64,000 nucleotides of DNA from Sulfitobacter sediminilitoris (GCF_010667575.1 NZ_JAABNT010000014.1:49966-113965), one strand, 5' to 3'. Positions 28,186 through 37,605 are shown, counted from the first letter of the stretch. Made by a program: numbers and translations. The notes: a model not told the origin generated them from the sequence alone.

Positions 28186-29430
28186 TCAGTGCGCCACTCC
28201 AGCTGCGACAGACTCATCAATGAACCGGCCTTCGGTGAAGCGTTCCAGCCCAAAAGCATCCGTCAGCGGCGAACGGCCCTTGGCCATCAACTCGGCCATG
28301 GCCCAGCCTGATCCGGGGATCGCCTTGAAGCCACCTGTTCCCCAGCCACAGTTGATGAAAATACCTTCGACAGGCGTCTTTGACAGGATCGGCGACCGGT
28401 CCCCCGTCACATCCACGATACCGCCCCATTGGCGCAGCATCTTGAGGCGGCTCAGCATCGGGAAGGTTTCAATCAGTGCGCGCACGGTTTCTTCGATATG
28501 GTGAAACGACCCGCGCTGGGTGTAATTGTTATAGCCATCGGTGCCGCCGCCGATCACCATCTCGCCCTTGTCGGATTGCGACAGATAGCCGTGCACCGTG
28601 TTGGCCATCACCACGATGTCCATGCAGGGTTTGATCGGTTCGGACACAAGCGCCTGAAGGGCGACAGATTCAATCGGCAAACGGAAACCAGCCATATCTG
28701 CCAGATGCCCGGAGTGACCGGCCACGACCATACCAAGCTTGTCACAAGCGATGTCGCCGCGATTGGTGCTTACACCCGTGACCTTGCCGTTTTCCTGCCG
28801 GATGCCTGTAACTTCGCATTTCTGGATCACGTCCATGCCCATGTCTGAGCACGCCCGCGCATAGCCCCAGGCGACCGCGTCGTGCCGCGCCGTACCGCCG
28901 CGCGCCTGCCACAGGCCGCCCAGCACCGGATAACGCGGGCCGTCTATGTTCATGATCGGGCACAGTTCCTTTACCCGCGCCGCGTCTATCCACTCGGTCG
29001 TGACCCCCTGAAGAGCGTTTGCATGCGCCGTGCGCTTGTACCCGCGCACCTCGTGTTCGGTTTGGGCCAGCATGATCACGCCGCGTGGGCTGAACATGAC
29101 GTTGTAGTTGAGGTCTTGCGACATCGTCTCATACAGCGAGCGGGATTTCTCGTAGATGGCCGCCGAAGGATCCTGAAGGTAATTCGAGCGGATAATCGTC
29201 GTGTTCCGACCGGTATTGCCCCCACCCAGCCAGCCTTTCTCAAGGATCGCCACATTGGTGATGCCGAAATTCTTGCCGAGGTAATACGCAGTGGCCAGCC
29301 CGTGGCCCCCTGCCCCGATAATGATGACGTCGTATTTCGACTTGGGCTGTGCATCGCGCCACGCCCGATCCCAGCCGGTGTGATTACGCATGGCCTCGCG
29401 GGCCACTGCAAAGACGGAATACTTCTTCAT
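28186..29430 (-). CDS. soxB: Sarcosine oxidase beta subunit
   Basis: This is the catalytic FAD/FMN subunit of heterotetrameric sarcosine oxidase, oxidising sarcosine to glycine, formaldehyde equivalents and hydrogen peroxide. From the ATG at 29428-29430 it has 414 residues, the standard size, with a Rossmann loop GAGGHG at 39-44. His183 in the segment TARHDAVAWGY is a candidate for the covalent FMN site known in the family. It is first in the sox operon. The other three subunits lie downstream on the same strand. Confidence 0.95.
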   Translation of the reverse strand: MKKYSVFAVAREAMRNHTGWDRAWRDAQPKSKYDVIIIGAGGHGLATAYYLGKNFGITNVAILEKGWLGGGNTGRNTTIIRSNYLQDPSAAIYEKSRSLYETMSQDLNYNVMFSPRGVIMLAQTEHEVRGYKRTAHANALQGVTTEWIDAARVKELCPIMNIDGPRYPVLGGLWQARGGTARHDAVAWGYARACSDMGMDVIQKCEVTGIRQENGKVTGVSTNRGDIACDKLGMVVAGHSGHLADMAGFRLPIESVALQALVSEPIKPCMDIVVMANTVHGYLSQSDKGEMVIGGGTDGYNNYTQRGSFHHIEETVRALIETFPMLSRLKMLRQWGGIVDVTGDRSPILSKTPVEGIFINCGWGTGGFKAIPGSGWAMAELMAKGRSPLTDAFGLERFTEGRFIDESVAAGVAH

Positions 29431-29663
29431 GTCACGCTTCCTTGGAACAGGCGGATTGGCCCCGGATTCGGGACCCTCTTGGCTAGTGCCCCCGTTCTGG
29501 CGGATGCTTGGGAAAAAAGGATACTGGCCACGGCATTTGTTATCAATTTTGCGACATGAGATGCAATTGCGCTCAGGCGTCGCAGCTATCACCGTGATTG
29601 AGCCCTTTTGTCCGGCGCACGGAAGCCTTAGGTACGTGCAAAGTTTTAACGTATGGGCGCCTC

Positions 29664-30890
29664 ATGACTTTCTGGATCATCATTGTTGCCATCGCGGCTG
29701 TTGTCGTTCTGATGTTGGGCCGGGTGATGTTGCAGGCCGGGGATGATCTGGTACCCGATGCCTCCGATTACGATCTCAAGGTCTATCGTGATCAATTGGC
29801 CGAGGTCGACCGGGACGTCACGCGCGGTGTTATCGGAGCAGAGGATGCCGAAAGGGCCCGCACCGAAATCTCGCGCCGCATCCTTGCCGCCGATGCAAAC
29901 CGTAGCGTCATTGGCCAGAAAGATACGGCAGCGCCGTGCCTGCTGATTGGATTGGTGGCCGTAGCATTGATCGGCGGGAGCGTCGCGCTCTATACATGGA
30001 TCGGTCAGCCGGGCTACGGCGATCTTGCGCTTGAGGACCGGATCGCCTTTGCAGAGCAGATGCGCGAGAACCGACCAAGTCAACAGACCGCCGTCGACAG
30101 CCTACCGCCTTTTGTCCCGCAGGAAGACTTGAGTGAGGAATTCACGACGCTGATGAAACGCCTGCGTGAAACCGTTTCGGGGCGTCCTAACGATCTGCAA
30201 GGCCATCAGTTGCTGGCGCAAAATGAGGCACGGATAGGCAATTTCACTGCCGCCGCTAAAGCGCAGGAAGCTGTGCTGCGCATCAAGGGCAGCGAGATTA
30301 CTGCCGACGACATTTCTGACTACGGTGAATTGCTGGTGATGGCAGCGGGCGGTTACGTCTCGCCCGAGGCGGAGAAAGCGTTTCGCGCCTCCTTGGCCAA
30401 AGATGAGAATGACGCGCGATCGCGCTACTATATCGGTTTGATGATGATCCAGACCGGACGGCCCGACCTCGCCTTCCGGCTTTGGGACGGTTTGCTGCGA
30501 CGCGGTCCGGCTGACGCTCCTTGGATTGAACCCATTCTCGCTCAGATCGAAAGCGTCGCGCAGCTTGCCGGCGTAAACTACACCATTCCGGCAATTGGCG
30601 GTTCGGATGCACCCGGCCCTTCCGCCCAAGATATCGAAACTGCGGCCGATATGACCCCCGCCGAGCGGATGGAAATGATCGGCGGCATGGTCGAAGGCTT
30701 GTCGAACCGTTTGGCAACAGAAGGTGGGCCACCGCAGGATTGGGCGCGGCTGATCACTTCGCTGGCGATCATGGGCAACCCGTCGCAGGCGCGGGCGATC
30801 TATGACAATGCGATGGAAGTTTTCGCAGGCGAACCGGGGGCAATTGATACTATCCGCGCCGCAGGCCAGCAGGCCGGAGTTGCCGAATGA
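29664..30890 (+). CDS. ccmI: Cytochrome c biogenesis protein CcmI
   Basis: This membrane protein binds apocytochrome c through a periplasmic TPR domain and delivers it to the CcmFH heme-ligation complex. The 408-residue product from the ATG at 29664 has helix 1 (FWIIIVAIAAVVVLML), a cytoplasmic loop with a leucine-zipper-like region, helix 2 (about residues 90-113) and a C-terminal TPR-like region. It is far from the ccmABC genes at the left edge, as in Rhodobacter. It overlaps ruvX by 4 bp. Confidence 0.88.
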   Translation: MTFWIIIVAIAAVVVLMLGRVMLQAGDDLVPDASDYDLKVYRDQLAEVDRDVTRGVIGAEDAERARTEISRRILAADANRSVIGQKDTAAPCLLIGLVAVALIGGSVALYTWIGQPGYGDLALEDRIAFAEQMRENRPSQQTAVDSLPPFVPQEDLSEEFTTLMKRLRETVSGRPNDLQGHQLLAQNEARIGNFTAAAKAQEAVLRIKGSEITADDISDYGELLVMAAGGYVSPEAEKAFRASLAKDENDARSRYYIGLMMIQTGRPDLAFRLWDGLLRRGPADAPWIEPILAQIESVAQLAGVNYTIPAIGGSDAPGPSAQDIETAADMTPAERMEMIGGMVEGLSNRLATEGGPPQDWARLITSLAIMGNPSQARAIYDNAMEVFAGEPGAIDTIRAAGQQAGVAE

Positions 30891-31372
30891 TCTTTGAGGA
30901 CATGGCCGAGTTTGCGGCAGCGGTCCCGCCAATGCGCGCGCTGATCGGTCTTGATCTGGGAGAGAAGACCATTGGTGTCGCGGTCACGGATAACTTCCTG
31001 AGCGTTGCCACCCCCCTTGAAACCATCAAGCGCAAGAAATTTGGCGTGGACGCCGCCCGTCTTAATGAAATCATACAGGACCGGCAGATCGGCGGTCTGG
31101 TGCTGGGCCTGCCCCGCAACATGGATGGGTCCGAAGGGCCGCGCTGCCAATCGACACGCGCCTTTGCCCGAAACTTTGACCGGCTGACGCCGATGCCTAT
31201 CACTTTTTGGGATGAACGTCTGTCCACGGTTGCGGCAGAAAGGGCACTGTTGGAGGCGGATACGACCCGAAAGCGTCGCGCGGAGGTGATTGATCACGTC
31301 GCAGCAGGGTATATCCTTCAAGGCGTGTTGGACCGCTTGAGGGTGATGCGCAACGAAGGAGCCGCGACGTGA
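30887..31372 (+). CDS. ruvX: Holliday junction resolvase-like protein RuvX (YqgF)
   Basis: This RNase H-fold protein of 161 residues is involved in 16S rRNA 5' processing and proposed to act on Holliday junctions. The first catalytic Asp is Asp23 in LIGLDLGEKTIGVAV. The middle has LVLGLPRNMDGSEG, and the C-terminal acidic patch (WDERLSTVAAE, later VIDHVAAGYILQ) completes the active site. It is coupled to ccmI upstream and to a DUF1289 gene downstream. Confidence 0.93.
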   Translation: MIFEDMAEFAAAVPPMRALIGLDLGEKTIGVAVTDNFLSVATPLETIKRKKFGVDAARLNEIIQDRQIGGLVLGLPRNMDGSEGPRCQSTRAFARNFDRLTPMPITFWDERLSTVAAERALLEADTTRKRRAEVIDHVAAGYILQGVLDRLRVMRNEGAAT

Positions 31373-31602
31373 GCGATACTATCTGGAAGCGTGAAGAGGT
31401 CGAAAGCCCCTGCGTGAAAATATGCGTCGTCCACCCAGAGGCGCGGCTGTGCACCGGCTGCCTGCGGTCCATCGACGAGATCACACGCTGGTCAAAGATG
31501 AGCCCAATCGAACGTCGTGAGATCATGAACGCTCTGCCATCGCGCGCAGGTCAGTTGCGCAAGCGGCGTGGCGGCCGCGCTGCGCGCCTTGCGCAGGGTT
31601 AG
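31369..31602 (+). CDS. DUF1289 small cysteine protein
   Basis: This 77-residue protein has four cysteines at residues 15, 19, 28 and 31 (C-x3-C-x8-C-x2-C) followed by the family motif R-S-I-D-E-I-T-R-W. The pattern suggests a metal or iron-sulfur site, though none has been shown as far as I know. The GTG start overlaps the ruvX stop as GTGA. The C-terminus is rich in Arg, Ala and Gly. Confidence 0.87.
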   Translation: MSDTIWKREEVESPCVKICVVHPEARLCTGCLRSIDEITRWSKMSPIERREIMNALPSRAGQLRKRRGGRAARLAQG

Positions 31603-31608
31603 CGGCGT

Positions 31609-31950
31609 TTAACGCCTGCCCGCGATCCTGAAAAGCAGGTCAAGACCTGCGTCCCAAGTCACTGCACCATCACATTCAGATGGCGCATGATTGCCGTTTG
31701 CCGCAAAGGCGCTGAGCCGCGCAAAGCTGATAAGCTGCGGCTTGCGAAAGTCGCCCCTTGGCCCAAAGGCACGTCCGCATTCCGTTGCCGGTGCGGCGTC
31801 CCAATAAGCCAAGGTGCCATGTGTGCCTGTCATGATTGCTGCCATCGTACTGCTGTCCCGTTTGCCGGAGTTTATGGCATTCAATATCGTGTCGGATCTG
31901 GCAACAATGCGGCAAGCTTTGGGTCTTTGTTTGATTGTTTCCAATTTCAT
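31609..31950 (-). CDS. Hypothetical protein coupled to phytanoyl-CoA dioxygenase-like gene
   Basis: This 113-residue reading frame has an ATG that overlaps the stop codon of the upstream dioxygenase gene as TGATG, suggesting translational coupling. Nothing in its sequence (an early basic segment, then THGTLAYWDAAPA and a Gly/Arg-rich C-terminus) is recognisable. It may also be untranslated, since codon use is less regular than its neighbours. It converges on the DUF1289 gene with only a few bases between. Confidence 0.4.
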   Translation of the reverse strand: MKLETIKQRPKACRIVARSDTILNAINSGKRDSSTMAAIMTGTHGTLAYWDAAPATECGRAFGPRGDFRKPQLISFARLSAFAANGNHAPSECDGAVTWDAGLDLLFRIAGRR

Positions 31951-32693
31951 CAGGTATCGGCCAGCCAATCGGCGGCGCTGAACTGCGGACGGAAATAGGC
32001 GATCATCCGGCCTTCGGGCGGTGCGACCTGACCCTGCGCCCATGGGGCAACGCCGTGGAGCAGATGGCGGTGCAACAAGATGGATGCGCCGGGTTTGGCA
32101 ATGATGGCTTGCGGCGCTGAATGCTCAAACACTTCGCGACGTGCGTCCTGATAGATGTCCGTCAGATCAACATCGAGGGGGTTGCGATCACCGACAAGGC
32201 GCCGAAATGCCTTCCCCATGATCCGGTGGCTGCCCGGCCAGACCATCAATGGGGCCGCGTTCGCCTCATTCAGCGGCAGCCCCAGAATAAATGCATGTGG
32301 TTCGCGCAGGTATCTCCGCCGCTTCGGCCCCAAGGGCAGCAGGCCGTCCACATGCGCCGCGTGCCTTTTGATGCGGTAGCGATGATTTGCATCACTTTCT
32401 TCGGGGTCTTGCGCCGGATAACCCGGATAAACGATGGAAAGCTGTGCTGCGTGCCATTTCGAAGGAGCCGGGACCTTGGCCTCCCACGGTCCTTTCAATG
32501 CGACATCACAGATCGCCCCGCTGGCATTATTTGGAAGGCAGTCCACACCAACGAACCACGTCTCACCATGCCTCAGATTTGCGGCGCGTATTGCCGGGTC
32601 TGCAGAAACTTTACATGCGATCCGATGTGCTGCCGCAGCCCAGCGCTTGACGTCCGGGTCACTATCAAAGACGACAAAGCCGTCCTCTACCAT
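31950..32693 (-). CDS. Phytanoyl-CoA dioxygenase-like Fe(II)/2-oxoglutarate enzyme
   Basis: This is a probable non-heme iron oxygenase. From the ATG at 32691-32693 it has 247 residues. The iron facial triad appears as His114-x-Asp116 (HVDG) and His213 (LLHGVAP), with Arg229 in EGRM as the likely 2-oxoglutarate anchor. The spacing is that of the PhyH family, which hydroxylates small molecules, CoA esters or amino acid derivatives. The start overlaps the TauE stop by 7 bp. The substrate is unknown. Confidence 0.78.
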   Translation of the reverse strand: MVEDGFVVFDSDPDVKRWAAAAHRIACKVSADPAIRAANLRHGETWFVGVDCLPNNASGAICDVALKGPWEAKVPAPSKWHAAQLSIVYPGYPAQDPEESDANHRYRIKRHAAHVDGLLPLGPKRRRYLREPHAFILGLPLNEANAAPLMVWPGSHRIMGKAFRRLVGDRNPLDVDLTDIYQDARREVFEHSAPQAIIAKPGASILLHRHLLHGVAPWAQGQVAPPEGRMIAYFRPQFSAADWLADT

Positions 32694-33508
32694 CCAAGCG
32701 CCTTGCGCAGCATGTTCAGGGCGACCAGAACAAGAAACACAGCGAATACCCGTTTCAGCGGCTTTGGATCCATCGCATGCGCCAGCTTCACGCCCCATGG
32801 TGCGGTGATCAAAGTCATTGCGATGATAATGACAAAGGCAACCAGATTGACCGTGCCAATCGTTAGCGGCGGTGCGCCCGTCTGCATGGGTACAAACAGA
32901 AAACCAATCACCGCAGGCACGGCAATCAACACACCAAAGCCCGCCGCTATGGCGACAGCGCGATGGATCGGCGTGTTATAAAGGCTCATCAAGGGGACCC
33001 CGAAACTGCCGCCGCCGATGCCCATCAGCACGGACATGAAACCAACAAGCGGTGACTGGATGGCACGGGTGAGGCCCGTTGGCATGGCCTGCCCCAGACG
33101 CCATTCGGAACGGCCAAAGCCCATATACAAACCCACGATCAGTGCAAGAACACCAAAGATCGCCTGCAAGGTGTTTGAGCGCAATTGCGCCACCACAAAC
33201 ATCCCAATCACGGCACCAATGACGATCCCCGGAGCCCAACTGCGCAAGATATCCCAATCCACCGCGCCTTTCTTGTTGTGACTCAAAACTGAACGCACGG
33301 AGGTCACGATGATTGTTGCCAGCGACGTCGCCAAACACATCTGCATCAACTGCGGACCATCGTAACCAAGGGTTTGAAACGCATAAAAGAATGCCGGGAC
33401 CAGAACGATGCCACCGCCGACCCCCAAAAGGCCCGCCAGCACCCCTGCAAAGGCGCCAATGGCCATCAACAGAAGCGCCATTTGTATCAAGAGAATGGTA
33501 TCAGGCAT
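32687..33508 (-). CDS. TauE/SafE-family membrane permease
   Basis: This probable anion exporter has 273 residues and about eight helices. Gly-rich segments near residues 18-40 (AGVLAGLLGVGGGIVLVPAFF) and around 165-180 (LMGIGGGSFGVPLMSLY) are the two repeat signatures of the family. It overlaps the phytanoyl-CoA dioxygenase-like gene and follows dusA by 30 bp. The substrate is not deducible. Confidence 0.87.
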   Translation of the reverse strand: MPDTILLIQMALLLMAIGAFAGVLAGLLGVGGGIVLVPAFFYAFQTLGYDGPQLMQMCLATSLATIIVTSVRSVLSHNKKGAVDWDILRSWAPGIVIGAVIGMFVVAQLRSNTLQAIFGVLALIVGLYMGFGRSEWRLGQAMPTGLTRAIQSPLVGFMSVLMGIGGGSFGVPLMSLYNTPIHRAVAIAAGFGVLIAVPAVIGFLFVPMQTGAPPLTIGTVNLVAFVIIIAMTLITAPWGVKLAHAMDPKPLKRVFAVFLVLVALNMLRKALGW

Positions 33509-33538
33509 CGCGGTCTCTCCGGCAGTGATGACGCCCTG

Positions 33539-34549
33539 CTACACCGCTTCTTGCCGGGCTGCCAGTGTCTCTAGCTGATCAAGCGCATCCAACACCAGCT
33601 CAGGCCCTGCGCCCGGCTTTGACGCACCCTCCGACAACGCCCGCCGCCAGCCTCTCGCACCAGGGCGGCCAGCAAAGAGACCCAACATGTGCCGTGTGAT
33701 CTGATTAAGCCTGCCGCCGGATACCAGATGTGCTTCGATGTAAGGGATCATGGCCATGACTGCATCTTCGGGCTTAGTGTCGGCGCCCGTGCCAAAGATG
33801 CGCCGGTCCGCCTGACACAAAATATCCGAAGGCTGATGATATGCTGCGCGCCCTATCATCACGCCGTCCAGACCGCTGTCCAGAAACGCCTCTGCCTGAT
33901 CCAGTGAGGTGATTCCGCCGTTGATCGAGATATGCAGGTTTGGGAAATACTCTTTCATTTTTTGCACCAGCGGATAGTCCAGCGGCGGAATATCACGGTT
34001 CTCTTTTGGGCTGAGCCCCTGCAGCCACGCTTTGCGCGCATGGATCGACACCCGCGTGCAGCCTGCAGCGATGACACGGGCAAGAAATTCCGGCAGCACG
34101 TCTTGGGGGTTCTGATCGTCGACGCCGATCCGGCATTTCACGGTCACATCGACATCCACCGCCGCGATCATCTCAGCCACACATTCCGCAACCAACGCGG
34201 GTTGTTCCATCAGCACGGCACCGAACGAGCCCGACTGCACCCGGTCAGATGGACAGCCAACGTTTAGATTGATCTCATCATATCCGGCATCCGCGCCCAG
34301 CTTGGCCGCCTTTGCCAGTTCACGCGGATCTGAACCGCCCAGCTGAAGCGCGACCGGATGTTCGGAGACATCGTATTCCAGCAGATGCACCGCACCGCCC
34401 CGCACCAATGCAGGTGCCGTGACCATTTCGGTATAAAGCAAGGTCTGGCAGCTCAGCAGGCGGTGCAGGTACCGACAGTGACGGTCGGTCCAATCCATCA
34501 TAGGGGCAATAGACAATCTCGCTGCCGCAGCGGCTGCGTTGTGGGGCAT
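33539..34549 (-). CDS. dusA: tRNA-dihydrouridine(20/20a) synthase DusA
   Basis: This flavoenzyme reduces uridines 20/20a in the tRNA D-loop. I set the start at the ATG at 34547-34549, preceded by GGAG with good spacing, giving 336 residues. An upstream GTG at 34609 would add 20 residues. The catalytic Cys is at residue 99 in NVGCPSDRVQ, and SINGGITS and GLDGVMIGRAAY mark the FMN barrel. The first 20 codons and the upstream region occur again, as a truncated copy, at 55.14-55.32 kb. dusA 5' ends are a known integration site for genomic islands, and the present 5' end may have been supplied by the island. Confidence 0.93.
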   Translation of the reverse strand: MPHNAAAAAARLSIAPMMDWTDRHCRYLHRLLSCQTLLYTEMVTAPALVRGGAVHLLEYDVSEHPVALQLGGSDPRELAKAAKLGADAGYDEINLNVGCPSDRVQSGSFGAVLMEQPALVAECVAEMIAAVDVDVTVKCRIGVDDQNPQDVLPEFLARVIAAGCTRVSIHARKAWLQGLSPKENRDIPPLDYPLVQKMKEYFPNLHISINGGITSLDQAEAFLDSGLDGVMIGRAAYHQPSDILCQADRRIFGTGADTKPEDAVMAMIPYIEAHLVSGGRLNQITRHMLGLFAGRPGARGWRRALSEGASKPGAGPELVLDALDQLETLAARQEAV

Positions 34550-34660
34550 TCCTAATTCTCCTATGGTCCGCGAACCGGTTTTCGCGTCCATGTTGCACAC
34601 ATACTGCACACAAATTGGGGTGGTCTAGCCCCCCGAGAGTGACGACAGGCAATCGGCGGT
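34489..34660. repeat. Direct repeat copy A: dusA 5' end and promoter (candidate attachment site)
   Basis: This segment aligns without gaps to 55141-55312 at an offset of 20,652 bases. I count about 21 differences in roughly 170 positions. It covers dusA codons 1-20 and about 110 bases upstream. Homology stops abruptly at 34489, right after the MMDW codons, which is where a site-specific crossover within dusA would be expected. A weaker collinear similarity continues to a 17-base identical block at 34805-34821 (55461-55477 in copy B). Confidence 0.85.
34594..34611. repeat. Tandem TGCACAC motif, 11 bp period
   Basis: Two TGCACAC copies start at 34594 and 34605, exactly 11 bases apart. The same pair occurs at 55246/55257 inside copy B and again at 55086/55097. 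A one-turn spacing suggests side-by-side protein binding, for example by an integrase or excisionase; this is inference. Confidence 0.5.
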
Positions 34661-35312
34661 GATTGGGTTGGGCTATGATCTGGCTCACCTATCCTTTCGC
34701 TCGGCCCAGTCACGGAAGGGTCTTGGGAAAGGCACTGCTAAAACGCACGTGTGCAAGTTTCGTGCACATCAACGCCCAACTCACTCCTGCTCCTTCAGAT
34801 GCGCTCTACTCCTCCATCGGTGATAATTTGAGAAGAGGCCTTCAACGTATCATTGCAATCAGAGATGGCTTCGCTGATGGGGCACAAAACAGCTTCCGAA
34901 CCACGCTGAATCAGTTTTGGATTAGAAAAGCTCCAATATCTGGAAATCCCGTCCATCGTGCAGTGATCCTAAACGTACTTCGTGGCATAGAACGTGATGC
35001 AACCAAAATCCGGCTGCAGCCCGAAGCATTTTCTTGCTGTGGCTTTCGCCGTTGCTGAGCTTGGACAGAGACAGCTGTATGCACGAGTTCGGACTGCATT
35101 GCCTTTTCGGAGATGGGCGCCCCGGGACATGTTGATATCGCACCGCGATAAGCCCGTATTGGCGGACAACGCGGATCAATTGGACGTGGATTTGCTCGTT
35201 TCGGTCGCAAAACCAATCATGTGATGGAAAGCTTTCAGATAGGTAGATCCTAATCTAGCATGCGGTCGTGCGACATTTGGCCGTGCATTCATACGATGAA
35301 AGACCCGATTGA
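34661..35312. other. Gene-poor left end of the island
   Basis: About 650 bases between the repeat and the Lrp gene. Short reading frames of up to 131 codons on both strands have no recognisable motifs and no convincing start, and I do not call them. An integrase is expected at such a place but none is visible. The tract looks like decayed DNA plus the promoter of the Lrp gene. Confidence 0.6.
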
Positions 35313-35804
35313 ATGAAGAGACTTGCCCTTGATGCAGCAGACATCCGCATTCTCAGTGCGCTTCAGCAGCATGGGCAATTGAGCAAAGCTAAGCTAGCCG
35401 AGATTAGCGGTCTCTCCGCGACCCCGTGCTGGGCGCGGCTGGGCAGATTGAAAGCGGGCGGATATATTCGCGGCTATCATGCCGATATTGCTCTGGGGCA
35501 TCTCGCAGATTTCGCGCAAGTGATTGTGACAGTTTCCCTAAGCCGCCATCGAAAGGCTGATTTTGAACGCTTTGAGGCTTTCCTCAACAGCCGAGATGAG
35601 ATCATTGATTGCATCGCCACCGGCGGCGGGGTCGATTATATCATGAAGATCATCAGCCCCAGCCTTGCTGCGTTTCAAGACTTGATGGAAGAATTTCATA
35701 CCGAAGATCTCGGCATTGACCGCTACATGACCCACTTTGCGACGCGACAAGTGAAATCGGGTTTGCCGAACCTCTCGAAATTGGCCGCTGCAAACACAAA
35801 ATAG
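35313..35804 (+). CDS. Lrp/AsnC family transcriptional regulator
   Basis: This 163-residue regulator has an N-terminal winged helix-turn-helix (about residues 5-58: DAADIRILSALQQHGQLSK with the recognition region SGLSATPCWARLGRL) and a C-terminal RAM ligand-binding domain (about 70-150). Members sense amino acids or small metabolites as dimers or octamers. It stands 164 bp upstream of the DmdA-like gene on the same strand, so it is the likely local regulator of that operon. The conserved GxGxxD-type turn of RAM domains is present (TGGGVDYIMKI). Confidence 0.9.
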   Translation: MKRLALDAADIRILSALQQHGQLSKAKLAEISGLSATPCWARLGRLKAGGYIRGYHADIALGHLADFAQVIVTVSLSRHRKADFERFEAFLNSRDEIIDCIATGGGVDYIMKIISPSLAAFQDLMEEFHTEDLGIDRYMTHFATRQVKSGLPNLSKLAAANTK

Positions 35805-35851
35805 CCAATCTGGCCCAATCGGTCCTGATAGGGCCAAAAAAACGGCCCACA

Positions 35852-35880
35852 TGGTCTGAGAACTCGGAATCTTCAGACCA
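35852..35880. promoter_or_regulatory. Perfect 8 bp inverted repeat between the Lrp gene and the DmdA-like gene
   Basis: TGGTCTGA and TCAGACCA are separated by 13 bases, so their centres are about two helical turns apart. The site lies 89 bases before the DmdA-like start. It could be the Lrp operator or a weak terminator for the Lrp gene; no T-tract follows on the + strand. Confidence 0.45.
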
Positions 35881-35968
35881 CTTTCGTTGCCTGTCCTGGA
35901 CTACATCTCGCAAAGATTTTGACAGTCTTCGATCAAAGCGATCAGGGACAAAACGGGAGGAAGTTCCA

Positions 35969-37108
35969 ATGCAAGCAGATGATTTTGGTTTCGGCACACA
36001 GATCCGCAAGTCGCCTTATTTTGACGCCACAGTGCGTTGGGGCGCGCAAGGATTTTCCGTCTACAACCACATGTATATCCCGCGCGATTTCGGAGATCCG
36101 GAGCAGAACTTCTGGAACCTTGTGAATGACGCAATCCTGTGTGATGTGGCCGTTGAACGTCAGGTTGAAATTACTGGCCCTGACGCTGCCAAATTCACCC
36201 AGATGCTGACCTGTCGTGATCTGTCCAAGATGGCCGTGGGCCAGTGCAAATATATCCTGATTACTAATGCAGATGGGGGCATTCTGAACGACCCGATCCT
36301 GCTGCGCCTTGCAGAAAACCATTTCTGGATTTCTCTGGCTGACAGCGACATCCTCCTGTGGGCACAGGGGGTTGCGATCAACTCTGGCCTTGATGTCACG
36401 ATTGGTGAGCCGGATGTGTCCCCGCTGCAATTGCAGGGCCCCAAGTCCGGCGAGATCATGCGTGCGCTGTTTGGCGACGAGATTATGGACCTGCGCTACT
36501 ACTGGCTGCGCGAAGTCGAATTGAATGGCATCCCGCTGATCGTGTCCCGCACAGGCTGGTCAAGCGAGCTGGGCTACGAAATCTACCTGCGCGACGGATC
36601 CAAAGGCGATCTGCTGTGGGAAACCATCATGGCGGCAGGTCTGGAATTCGGCCTCAAGCCCGGACACACATCGTCCATCCGCCGCATTGAAGGTGGGATG
36701 TTGTCGTATCACGCGGATGCCGACATGAGCACCAACCCTTACGAGCTTGGGTTTGACCGGCTGGTAAACCTGGACATGGAGGCTGAATTCATCGGCAAAG
36801 CCGCGTTGCGTCGCATCAAGGACGAAGGTGTCCGCCGCAAGCAGATCGGCCTGATCATCGACGGTGACCCTCTATCTGGTCCCAACACGACGTTCTGGGA
36901 AATCAATTCCGATGGCGAAGCAATCGGTAAGGTTACATCCGCCGTTTATTCCCCACGTTTGGAGCAGAACATTGCTTTGGCCATGGTTTCAGCCGAACAC
37001 GCCAACATCGGTGCCCAGGTTGAGGTCGTCACGAAATCCGGCCCCATCCGCGCAACGATCTGCGAGCGTCCGTTCTATGATCCCAAAAAGCAAATCGCGG
37101 CCGCTTAA
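35969..37108 (+). CDS. DmdA/GcvT-family folate-dependent methyl- or aminomethyltransferase
   Basis: This 379-residue protein has the aminomethyltransferase fold that transfers one-carbon groups to tetrahydrofolate. It resembles DMSP demethylase DmdA more than glycine cleavage T protein: GFSVYNHM at about 28-35, VAVERQVEITGPDA near 60-73, GGILNDP near 104, and SLADSDILLW followed by EPDVSPLQLQGPK. These match DmdA patterns that I recall for Ruegeria. It begins the operon after the Lrp gene and is followed by OsmC, crotonase and ligase genes. Whether it acts on DMSP or another methylated compound is not shown. Confidence 0.72.
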   Translation: MQADDFGFGTQIRKSPYFDATVRWGAQGFSVYNHMYIPRDFGDPEQNFWNLVNDAILCDVAVERQVEITGPDAAKFTQMLTCRDLSKMAVGQCKYILITNADGGILNDPILLRLAENHFWISLADSDILLWAQGVAINSGLDVTIGEPDVSPLQLQGPKSGEIMRALFGDEIMDLRYYWLREVELNGIPLIVSRTGWSSELGYEIYLRDGSKGDLLWETIMAAGLEFGLKPGHTSSIRRIEGGMLSYHADADMSTNPYELGFDRLVNLDMEAEFIGKAALRRIKDEGVRRKQIGLIIDGDPLSGPNTTFWEINSDGEAIGKVTSAVYSPRLEQNIALAMVSAEHANIGAQVEVVTKSGPIRATICERPFYDPKKQIAAA

Positions 37109-37135
37109 CGCCCTGCCACACGAAAGAAGACCGAA

Positions 37136-37585
37136 ATGTCAGACCTCGCGATCGAGCTGCATTGGCAGCGCGCCACTCCCGTATTGCAAACTGGTGCCTA
37201 CTCGAACGAGCATACCGTGCAATACAACAACCGGTATGACCTGCTGGTCGATTCCGCCCCTGATTGGGGCGGAAATCCGGAAAACACGAACCCCGAGCAG
37301 GCCCTCGCCTCGGCGCTGTCGAGTTGCCATATGATGACCTTTCTTGCGCTGTCAGCAAAAGCGGGTTGGCCCGTGGCCAGTTACCACGATTACGCTGAAG
37401 CCCATTTGGGGAAGAACCCCAAGGGCCAGATGTCGGTGACGCGGATTGACCTGCGTCCAGTGGTGCGTTTCGACACCGGCTTTTCGGTCAGCGACGAGGA
37501 GCTGGCGCAGATGCAGGACCGCGCGCACCGCTACTGCTTTATCGCGAACACCTTGGCCGACTGTGTCGAAATCAACATTCTCTAG
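37136..37585 (+). CDS. OsmC-family protein
   Basis: OsmC and Ohr proteins are thiol peroxidases acting on organic hydroperoxides. The 149-residue product has the two conserved cysteines at residues 64 (SSCHMM) and 134 (RYCFIANTL), with an early Asn/Pro segment NPENTNPEQALASAL. It sits 27 bp after the DmdA-like gene with a plausible leader. In this context it may protect against peroxides or reactive thiols from the pathway, but that is inference. Confidence 0.88.
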   Translation: MSDLAIELHWQRATPVLQTGAYSNEHTVQYNNRYDLLVDSAPDWGGNPENTNPEQALASALSSCHMMTFLALSAKAGWPVASYHDYAEAHLGKNPKGQMSVTRIDLRPVVRFDTGFSVSDEELAQMQDRAHRYCFIANTLADCVEINIL

Positions 37586-37605
37586 CACTCAAAAGGAAAA
37601 GCCAC

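Noticed and set aside
34663..35058. A 131-codon + strand frame next to dusA, checked as a possible integrase remnant
   Set aside because: No tyrosine or serine recombinase motif; irregular codon use; no ribosome-binding site.
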